Source: Zizania palustris (taxonomy: Eukaryota > Streptophyta > Magnoliopsida > Poales > Poaceae). From it: a DNA stretch of 64,000 bases. The position numbers and the translations under genes are program-made. This document shows, piece by piece, positions 57,006-64,000 of this stretch; positions within the stretch are counted from its first letter, which is position 1; the number at the start of each line of letters is the position of its first letter. The stretch lies in NCBI GenBank assembly GCA_019279435.1, contig JAAALK010000289.1, forward strand, positions 28,450,603 to 28,514,602. Direction: 5' to 3'. Below the pieces are notes generated by a model. The model saw nothing but the letters and a program-made list of their open reading frames with translations. It searched no databases and was not told the DNA's origin.

Positions 57006-60000
57006 CTCATGTTCCAATATCTTTCTCTGCGGAGGATGCAGCTGGTATCAAGTTCCCGCATGCAGATCCATTGGTTATTACTGCTGATATTGCAGGGACA
57101 GAAGTCCGAAGGGTGCTAATTGACGGAGGTAGCTCGGCAGATATCATATTTGTACAAGCCTTCGATCAGTTATGCATTTCCCGGAAGCATCTCCTCCCAG
57201 CGGCTCGTCCTCTGCAAGGCTTTGCAGGACCTCCGCTAGATGCACTTGGCCAGATAGGCCTGGAAGTAACCTTCGGAGAAGGTTTACTAGCCCGAACTGA
57301 AGAAGTTATCTTTGATGTGGTGGATGCCCCGTATGCTTATAATGTCATCTTCGGGCGAGGCATGTTGAATCAGTTCGGAGCTGTGGCGCATCACAACTAC
57401 TTGTGCATGAAGATGCCCACACAATCAGGAGTTCTGACAATCTTCGGAGATCAAGCCATAGCTCGAAGGGCAGAATATGGTCATGGTCCTCCTCTTGATC
57501 CGAGGCAAGTAAACAGTGTCCAAGATAATGGAGAAATTTTTTCAGCCTCCTCCGAAGCTTCGAAGAAGTCATTTCCAAGACCAAGTCCCGAAGGAGAGAT
57601 TGCAACGAAGGTCATTGTCAAAGATGGTAAAGAATACACTTTTCAATTTGGTAAAGATTTACCTCCCGAAGTTGCAACTTCCTTGGAAAAGGTCGTAGAA
57701 GAAAATTTGGATGTCTTCGCCTGGTCTGACGAAGATATCACCGGAGTCGATCGGGATATTATTGAGCATAGTTTGCTTGTAAACCCGAAGGCCCGGCCTG
57801 TTCGACAAGGGCTCCGGAAGATGTCCGCAGAGAGAGCTTCTCTAGCTAAGGACGAAGTTGAAAAGCTGTTGAAGGCTGGGATTATCAGGGAAGTGGCCCA
57901 TACAGAATGGTTAGCCAACCCAGTCTTCGTCAGGAAAAAGTCCTCCGGAAAGTGGCGCATGTGCATTGATTTCACATCTTTGAATAAAGCGTGCCCACGT
58001 GACCCCTACCCCATGCCCCGAATTGATCAACTAGTTGACTCCACTGCAGGTTCGGAGTTACTAAGCTTCCTCGACGTGTATTCCGGTTATCATCAAATAT
58101 GGTTGAAGCGCGAAGATGAAATCAAGACGAGCTTTGTAACTCCTTCAGGAGTCTTCTGCTATGTAAGAATGCCCTTCGGCCTAAGAAATGCCGGGGCTAC
58201 TTTTTCAAGATTAGTTGCTAAGGCTCTAGGTCATCAATTAGGCCGCAATGTGGAGGCCTATATGGATGATATTGTAATAAAGAGTGCTTTAAAGCACCAA
58301 CATAGCCTAGACTTAGCAGAAACATTCAATAGCCTTCGGGCATGTGGGATCCGTCTTAACCCCGAAAAATGTATATTCGGAGCTAAGGCTGGAAAGTTGT
58401 TAGGGTACTTAGTTTCAAGCAGGGGAATTGAAGCTAGCCCTACTCAAATAACTGCGCTGCAAAAGATGGCTCCTCCGGAGAATTTAAAGCAAGTGCAAAA
58501 GCTGACTGGACGTCTGGCCGCACTTAGCAGGTTTTTATCAAGGTCTGCGGAGAGGAGCTTGCCAATCTTTAAAGCTTTGAAAGGGTCCGAAGATTTTGCA
58601 TGGACACCGGAGTGTCAGAAAAGCTTCGAAGATATTAAAGATTATCTCAGCAATCTTGCTACACTTACGGTGCCTGTTGCGGACGAAACCCTACTTCTGT
58701 ATCTTGCAGCCACAGGCTCAGCTGTCAACGCAGTCCTTGTCAGAGAAGCTGATATCAATGGGAAGTTGGTCCAAAATCCTGTCTATTTTGTATCCGAAGC
58801 ATTGTCAGGAGCGAAGACAAGATACTCCGAACTTGAAAAGTTCGTTTATGCTCTGATAATGGCTTCGAGGAAGCTAAGACATTATTTTTTGGCTCACAAT
58901 GTAATTGTACCAACTTCGTATCCTTTAGGAGATATGCTCCGAAGCAAAGATTCCACTGGAAGAATTGGAAAGTGGGCAGTAGAACTAGCACCCTTCGGCA
59001 TATCTTTCCTGGCAAGGACATCTATCAAATCTCAAGTCCTAGCAGACTTCGTAGCAGAGTGGACTCCACCTGCGAAGTTGACTCCGGAGAAATCAGATGA
59101 CGGAGTTTGGACTATTTACTCCGATGGGGCCTTCCAAGCATCCGGAGCAGGCATTGGGGCAGTATTGATTTCACCGTTAGGGCAAAGAGCAATGTACTCC
59201 GCAAGACTCAACTTTAAGTCTACCAATAATATAGCGGAGTACGAAGGAATTTTATTGGGACTCCGGAAAGCACGTGCTCTAGGGGCTACAAGGATAATTA
59301 TAAAAACAGATTCTCAGATAGTAGCAGGGCACGTAGACAAAAGTTTTCAAGTCCGACATCCACAGCTTGCAAAATGCTTGGAAGAAATTCGCAAGATCGA
59401 AGCACATTTCAAGGGTATTTCCATTCGGAGTATACCAAGAGCTGAAAACGTGCAAGCGGACATTTTAGCGAAGGCTGCTGCCGGAGCTGTGGATGTGCCT
59501 GACGAAGCTTTCTATGAGGAGCTCAATATACCTTCGGTGCCACAAGTTGCTTCTGCAGAGATTCTCTGCATTCCTAGTGCAGATTGGAAAGATTCAATCA
59601 TAGAACTCTTGCAAGGAGGAACAAATTTGCCCGAAGAGCCCCAATTGTCAAGATTAAAGCTCAGAACAAGAAACTATCAGTTAATCAACGGTATATTATA
59701 CAAGGCCGGAGTATGTTCCCCTCTACTCCGATGTATATCTCAAGCCGAAGGCCAAGAAATTCTTCGAGAAATTCACGAAGGCCTTTGTGGAAGTCATTTA
59801 GCCCCTAGAGCTCTGGCAGGAAAAACACTTCGCCAGGGGCTTTATTGGCCCACAATAACAGCTGATGCGGAGAGCTTGGTCCGCACTTGTCAAGGATGCC
59901 AGTGGATGGGTCGACGGAGTCATCGCCCACCAACAGCTCTTCAAGTCATTGCTCCGGTATGGCCTATGGCCAGATGGGGTATGGATCTAATTGGTCCCTT

Positions 60001-60796
60001 TCCGTTAGCAAAGGGAAATTTGAAGTTCGCAGTGGTAGCTATTGAATATTTTTCTAAGTGGGTGGAAGCAGAGCCCTTAACAGCTATCACTTCGAATAAT
60101 GTACAGAAATTCTTCTGGAAGAACATTATTTGCCGGTTCGGAGTGCCTAGATATCTCACAGTTGATAATGGAACACAGTTCGACGCAGAACCCTTCAGGA
60201 AGTTTTGCGAAGACCTAGGCATTCAATTATGTTTTGCTGCAGTGAGACATCCTCAGTCGAATGGAGCCGTTGAGCGAGCCAATGGAAATATCTTATCAGG
60301 GCTAAATCGAAGAATAGTAGGGTTGTCAAAGGGACTGTGGACCGAAGAGCTTCCAAAGATTCTATGGTCCATTCGGACTACGCAAACAAGGTCCACAGGT
60401 TTTACTCCGTTCAGACTACTATTCGGAGATGAAGCAATGACTCCAACGGAGCTCAAAGGGGGATCATTTCGCAGCACCGAACCAGACATCGAAGAAGAAA
60501 GACAAGCTTCGTTAGATTTGTCAGAAGAAACAAGACTTCGAGCTGTAGCTAATTTATCAAAGTATCATCAGCAGACGAAGACTTGGTATGACCCGAAGGT
60601 TAAGCTCAGCGAGTTAAGGCCGGGTCATCTTGTTCTACGAAGCATTATAGCACCAGGGAAGTTAGGCAATAAATGGGAAGGTCCATATCTAATTGTCCGC
60701 TCAGGGCGCCCTGGTTCATTCAAATTAGCTAATTTAGAAGGTGAAGAGTTAGCACATACCTGGCATGCGGAGCACCTAAAGCGATACTTCGCATAA
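56984..60796 (+). CDS. pol: pol of gypsy 2: protease-RT-RNase H-RNase H-integrase, uninterrupted but 5' truncated
   Basis: One open frame of 1270 codons. The first 8 residues (MYVCMVYT) come from the joined LTR fragment. Homology to gypsy 1 begins at HVPISFSAEDAAG. Protease active site IDGGSSAD at residues 46-53. RT with CIDFTSLNKACPRDPYPMPR and YMDD at 426-429. A reduced RNase H (about 560-690, TRYSELEKFVYALIMA) precedes an archaeal-like RNase H (about 705-840) with YSDGAFQASGAG, NIAEYEG and TDSQIVAG. Integrase HHCC finger (HEGLCGSH, CQGCQW) and D-D-E (GMDLIG, VDNGTQF, GAVERAN) at about 950-1120. C-terminus HTWHAEHLKRYFA. The domain pair marks the Tat lineage. All catalytic residues I can check are present, but gag is missing, so the copy cannot be autonomous. 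The real upstream start is lost; the ATG at 56984 is fortuitous. Confidence 0.9.
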   Translation: MYVCMVYTHVPISFSAEDAAGIKFPHADPLVITADIAGTEVRRVLIDGGSSADIIFVQAFDQLCISRKHLLPAARPLQGFAGPPLDALGQIGLEVTFGEGLLARTEEVIFDVVDAPYAYNVIFGRGMLNQFGAVAHHNYLCMKMPTQSGVLTIFGDQAIARRAEYGHGPPLDPRQVNSVQDNGEIFSASSEASKKSFPRPSPEGEIATKVIVKDGKEYTFQFGKDLPPEVATSLEKVVEENLDVFAWSDEDITGVDRDIIEHSLLVNPKARPVRQGLRKMSAERASLAKDEVEKLLKAGIIREVAHTEWLANPVFVRKKSSGKWRMCIDFTSLNKACPRDPYPMPRIDQLVDSTAGSELLSFLDVYSGYHQIWLKREDEIKTSFVTPSGVFCYVRMPFGLRNAGATFSRLVAKALGHQLGRNVEAYMDDIVIKSALKHQHSLDLAETFNSLRACGIRLNPEKCIFGAKAGKLLGYLVSSRGIEASPTQITALQKMAPPENLKQVQKLTGRLAALSRFLSRSAERSLPIFKALKGSEDFAWTPECQKSFEDIKDYLSNLATLTVPVADETLLLYLAATGSAVNAVLVREADINGKLVQNPVYFVSEALSGAKTRYSELEKFVYALIMASRKLRHYFLAHNVIVPTSYPLGDMLRSKDSTGRIGKWAVELAPFGISFLARTSIKSQVLADFVAEWTPPAKLTPEKSDDGVWTIYSDGAFQASGAGIGAVLISPLGQRAMYSARLNFKSTNNIAEYEGILLGLRKARALGATRIIIKTDSQIVAGHVDKSFQVRHPQLAKCLEEIRKIEAHFKGISIRSIPRAENVQADILAKAAAGAVDVPDEAFYEELNIPSVPQVASAEILCIPSADWKDSIIELLQGGTNLPEEPQLSRLKLRTRNYQLINGILYKAGVCSPLLRCISQAEGQEILREIHEGLCGSHLAPRALAGKTLRQGLYWPTITADAESLVRTCQGCQWMGRRSHRPPTALQVIAPVWPMARWGMDLIGPFPLAKGNLKFAVVAIEYFSKWVEAEPLTAITSNNVQKFFWKNIICRFGVPRYLTVDNGTQFDAEPFRKFCEDLGIQLCFAAVRHPQSNGAVERANGNILSGLNRRIVGLSKGLWTEELPKILWSIRTTQTRSTGFTPFRLLFGDEAMTPTELKGGSFRSTEPDIEEERQASLDLSEETRLRAVANLSKYHQQTKTWYDPKVKLSELRPGHLVLRSIIAPGKLGNKWEGPYLIVRSGRPGSFKLANLEGEELAHTWHAEHLKRYFA

Positions 60797-60994
60797 GGGC
60801 TCCTTGTAATTCGCTTGTAATCACCTCTAAATTAATAAAACATACACCCTTCTGTTTGCCTTCCCCTTGACACTCCTAGTTTCCCGAGCGGACGCGCTGG
60901 GACGGAAGTTGATTGAGAGGGAAGTGTCATCAAGCTGGGCTGTATTTCCGGACTTCGTACTTATAAAGTCGAAGCCTCCGGTGTGGTGGCTGAA
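60797..60994. other. 3' non-coding region of gypsy 2 pol
   Basis: Begins after TAA (60794-60796). AATAAA occurs at 60833-60838, a possible polyadenylation signal. A diverged first unit of the following tandem repeat starts near 60965. Confidence 0.4.
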
Positions 60995-61420
60995 ATCCAT
61001 CCGGAGCCCAAGCTGATACCTTGTAGGCATCCGTAAAAGAGCCAATACCACATTCTACGGAGTCCAAGCTTCGGCTGGTAGACTTCCGTAAAAAGAGCCG
61101 AAGGTGGCCAAAATATGCGGAGTCCAAGCTGCAGCTTGCAGACATCCGTAAAAAGAGCCGAAGGTGGCCAAATTCTGCGAAGTCCAAGCTCCGGCTGGTA
61201 GACTTCTGCAAAAAAGAGCCCAAAGTGGCCAAATTCTGCGAAGTCCAAGCTCCGGCTGGTAGACTTCTGCAAAAAAGAGCCCAAAGTGGCCAAATTCTGC
61301 GAAGTCCAAGCTCCGGCTAGTAGACTTCTGCAAAAATAGCCGAAGGTGGCTACAATTTCTGCGAAATCCAAGCTCCGGCTGGTAGATTTCCGCAAAAAAC
61401 AGCCGAAGGTGGCTAAAGCA
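60995..61420. repeat. Tandem repeat, about 60-62-bp unit, 6-7 copies
   Basis: Units of the form GAAGTCCAAGCTCCGGCTGG, TAGACTTCTGCAAAAAAGAG, CCCAAAGTGGCCAAATTCTG repeat head to tail. Two central copies (about 61180-61300) are almost identical, while outer copies are more diverged. The block lies between the convergent 3' ends of pol and the antisense gene, as in gypsy 1. The minus-strand frames over it only read the repeat. Confidence 0.9.
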
Positions 61421-61783
61421 AAACAGCATTTAAGCCATGAGCTTCGAATGTCTGTTCATATGCGTCCAAAGTGACAAATTTTTTTTAAGACACTAAAATG
61501 TCCTGGAAGTTATCTCAATTGATTTCTTTCATGAAATAAACAAAGGTACCAAGCTACCATTCTTCTGACTACAAAGGTCGAAGACATTTTATAAGATTTC
61601 AAAAGATCTTTAAATCCAGAGGGGCTCCGAACCCCCAAAAAAATTGTACTCCGAAGTTTTTTCTTTGCGCATAACCATCTTTGAATACAGTTCGAAGTTG
61701 CTTATACCCAAAGAGGGGCTAGTAATATGGAGACAATTTTAAATCGGCATTCATTATTGAAATAAATGTGTTTACAGATTACA
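61421..61783. other. Spacer between tandem repeats and antisense gene of gypsy 2
   Basis: About 360 bp of AT-rich sequence with no feature except possible 3' UTR of the minus-strand gene. On the minus strand CAATAATGAATGCC (about 61745-61760) resembles a weak polyadenylation region. Confidence 0.35.
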
Positions 61784-62263
61784 TTATGAAAAATTGGAAT
61801 CTATACCAAGAAGGAATCGGAGACCTCTTCGGTCCCGAGAGCTAGGGGTGGAACGACTAGTTCCAACATCGGAAGTTCTAAGAACTTTGCGTTTAACTCT
61901 CTTCCTCCCCTTCGAAGCTCTAAAATCCTTCTGTTCTTGTTGAAGCTCGGCCCAAGTTCGAAGCCGCTCGGGGCTTCTCTCCCAGCTTCTAAGATCTTCA
62001 GATCTTTTATTTTGGGCTTCACCTTCGTCTTCGGACCAATTAGTGTCTTCAGAAGACGAGGTGTTTGCGTCGATCTCTTTATCTTCCTCTTTAATATAAG
62101 ACAATACGTCTTTGATTACTTCGGGCGCAATAACGCCGGAGTCATCTCGAGGGATAAGGAATCGAGGACGTTTATAACTCTTTAGAAGTTCGAAGGTGTT
62201 CCACAGTGAGCGAAGTTCGCTGTTAAGCTCTAACACTTCGATATCTTCCATAAGAGGCAAAGC
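61784..62263 (-). CDS. Last exon of the gypsy 2 antisense gene (159 codons)
   Basis: After the acceptor GTCATATTTTTAG the frame begins ALPLMEDIEVLEL and runs to a stop at 61784-61786. It could be read as a separate small ORF from ATG 62251, but the donor CAG/GTTTAG at the end of the preceding exon and the same arrangement in gypsy 1 favour splicing. Conserved motifs: DIEVLE, RP-RF--PR, IKEE, LR-WA-LQ and RFLLG-D--FS. Confidence 0.65.
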   Translation of the reverse strand, partial: ALPLMEDIEVLELNSELRSLWNTFELLKSYKRPRFLIPRDDSGVIAPEVIKDVLSYIKEEDKEIDANTSSSEDTNWSEDEGEAQNKRSEDLRSWERSPERLRTWAELQQEQKDFRASKGRKRVKRKVLRTSDVGTSRSTPSSRDRRGLRFLLGIDSNFS

Positions 62264-64000
62264 CTAAAAATATGACAAACAAGATTTTCATTGATAAATA
62301 TTTACAAGCATCAGCTTTACATAATCAAAAAATCCTAAATAATCCTAAACCTGCGGGTTCGGAGGAGGCTGACTGCTCGAAGCTTGACTCCGAACTTGCT
62401 TTTGGCGTTGGCCTTCATCAATCCAAGCCTTGATCGCAGATCGACCTTCGGCTCTCCACGAAGTCTGGAAGGCTCGCCAAGCAGTAGCTACGCCTTCGGA
62501 AGGAGTCAAAAGTCTCGCGTCGTCGAAGATGATGGAGCCCTCTGCGCTCGGAGTGATTGTTCGGCCCAAATCCTCGTAGTAGCGAAGTATTCCGAGGGCA
62601 GACACTTGTCCGGAGAGTTCTCCATAACGTATGCCTGCCGTCTTCATTTGCTTCGCTGCTCCTTGGATCCTCTTTAGCCAGCGCAGCAGAGTTACATTGT
62701 CATCCGAAGGTAGTGATCCAGTAGTACCGAAGTACTCCAAGACACCTAGCATCTGTTCGATGACCTCCGAAGCCACCTTCTCAGACTTGATTTTTTCTGC
62801 ATTAAGTGCATCCTTGACCGAAGTCGTTTCTGCTAAAACTCCGGAGATTTTAGCATTCTCCGTAGTCAAAGCATTCTTCTGAGTTCGGAGTTGGCCAGTT
62901 TCTTCTTGTAGCCTTACAAGTTCAGTCCCTTTGGCAGCATCCTCCGTCCGCAGTCTTTCAATCTCTGCCCGAAGCACAATTCTTTCTGCTTCGAGCTCCT
63001 TCTTCGCAGCCTCCAAGCTTTGCCTAGCCCTTCGCTCTGCTAGTATTACATTGTCCATTTGAGCTACTCGACCTTCGGAGAAGTTAAAATTTCTTTGAAG
63101 AGTTTCGTTCTCTTCCCGAAGTTGAGCAATTTCGTTTTCGCTCGATAAAGCTGCAGCGCGGGCTAAGACTGCTTGCTAAGAAAAAAGAAAAACTGGAATA
63201 AGAAATTATTCATATATAATTCATTATTTGGTTCGAAGATGCTTTATACCTGATAAGCTGCTCTTTCCATAGCAATATTAAGCTCCGAACCCTTCGCTCT
63301 GCTTAAAAGGGCTACCAGTTCTGTTTCCCCGACTTTGCGACTCGCTTCACCCAAGGGTTTAACCAAAGTCCCAAGTCCGGTTTTCTCCTCCAAAAATGGA
63401 GTTATGAGAGGAAGCAGTGCTAAAGCCTTCTGATCAGCTCTGCTTAGCGAGGGTCCGGAGGGTTCTTCCGAGGCCCTTGGAACTTCTGAAGATGGCCCCC
63501 CCTCAGTTGATTCGCTTTCATCTGTTGACTCAGATGAAGTCGATCCTTGAGCTGGGAGAGGCTCTATGTGTCTTTTTCCTCTTCCAGGCCCCGGTAGAGT
63601 AACCCCCGGTTGTGGCTCCGAAGTTGTCGAAGGTCTTTGAATTGTATCTTCGAGGGATACTTCGACAACAGGAGGCTCTGAAAAAACAAAAATATTACAC
63701 ATTGTATAATTTTGCAAAAATTGATAAGAATTAAGCAAAATTTACCTTCGACATTCTCTGGAATATCGAGCACCGGACTGATCGGAGGATCAAAAGTATA
63801 GTCCTCATCCGAATCAGCCGCTAAATCTTGGACTGCAGGAGCATCGTCCTGAAGAGTCCTCGTTACTTCTTCGAGAATCGAAGCCATAGTGACTTCGACT
63901 CCACCTTCATCCACAGGAACTCCAGCCTGAGTTGTATCTTCTTGAACTACCGAAGTCATTGGTTGATCAGCATTATCTCCAGACTCCGGTACGTTCGCAG
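61784..64000 (-). CDS. Antisense accessory gene of gypsy 2, four visible exons, 5' end beyond the window
   Basis: Exons on the minus strand: >64000-63746, 63677-63250, 63175-62351 and 62263-61784. The introns (68, 74 and 87 bp) all have GT/AG borders. Phases join without a stop: phase 1, then 428, 825 and 480 nt. The protein is acidic and Ser/Pro/Thr-rich at first, then ALALLPLITPFLEEKTGLG and AMERAAYQ. A long coiled coil follows (ENEIAQLREENETLQ through AKISGVLAETTSVKDALNAE), then a conserved block (IRYGELSGQVSALGILRYYE, AWRAFQTSWRAEGRSAIKAW). The last exon has DIEVLELNSELRSLWNTFEL, LRTWAELQQEQK, a basic stretch (RKRVKRK) and GLRFLLGIDSNFS. The N-terminal gypsy-type transposon domain expected from gypsy 1 lies outside the window. 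All four exons are intact, unlike gypsy 1. Function unknown. Confidence 0.72.

Larger units (their letters stand above)
57006..64000 (+). mobile_element. Ty3/gypsy element of Tat type (gypsy 2), left-truncated, runs off the window
   Basis: Consists of an uninterrupted pol (to 60796), a tandem-repeat block (60995-61420) and a convergent antisense gene (61784 to beyond 64000). The plan is identical to gypsy 1 but the sequences are clearly diverged. The gag, 5' LTR and primer site are missing on the left. The 3' LTR would be to the right of the window. Confidence 0.85.

Noticed and set aside
60995..61420. Possible CRISPR-like regular array
   Set aside because: Repeats are contiguous 60-62-bp units without unique spacers, and the context is a plant retrotransposon.
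61055..61429. Repetitive minus-strand proteins (LFFAEVYQPELGLRR-type repeats)
   Set aside because: Translation of the 60-62-bp tandem repeat. All frames of a repeat unit not containing stops give such ORFs, and no start or splice evidence exists.

Overview
This is a plant nuclear segment, most likely from a grass. The evidence is two GC-rich grass-style genes, short plant introns with GT/AG borders, and dense nested LTR retrotransposons, CACTA elements and MITEs. No prokaryotic features, tRNA or rRNA genes were seen. The species cannot be fixed from the sequence.

Host genes. A single-exon SAM-domain gene lies at 693-1253 (+). A second gene on the minus strand encodes a DRIP-like protein with a C-terminal ubiquitin-like (RAWUL) region. 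Its exons 1-3 are at 37422-38399 and its last exon is at 18640-18807, so intron 3 is about 18.6 kb. The exon phases agree exactly (602+51+73+168 nt = 297 codons plus stop). No RING domain is visible.

Layout. 1-262: end of a CACTA element. 4771-16399: full-length Ty3/gypsy element of Tat type (gypsy 1, minus orientation) with two LTRs, an ATTTA target duplication, a primer-binding site, a polypurine tract and a decayed gag-pol. It also carries an oppositely oriented, intron-containing extra gene with its own TATA box. 16400-18639: gene-free, with a fold-back MITE. 18808-37421: the giant intron, holding a Tourist-like MITE, two hairpin repeats, a CACTA-like region, a 504-bp CACTA with AAC duplication and a 247-bp Mutator-type MITE with 9-bp duplication. 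About 39.8-46.9 kb: decayed Tat-type gypsy 3 (+), split by a 1.9-kb CACTA that carries a captured methyltransferase-like exon. About 47.0-53.7 kb: copia element (+), its gag split by a 3.2-kb solo LTR with CATGT duplication. It joins an inverted copia fragment (to 55161) through an 83-bp palindrome. 55162-57005: a different LTR fragment. 57006-64000: gypsy 2 (+) with an uninterrupted pol, tandem repeats and a four-exon antisense gene running off the right edge.

How the pieces relate. Gypsy 1 and gypsy 2 are divergent relatives with the same plan: pol, a tandem-repeat block, then a convergent antisense gene with introns at the same places and in the same phases. This conserved spliced antisense gene, the giant intron and the gene-capturing CACTA are the main points of interest. 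Most other protein-coding potential is transposon debris.
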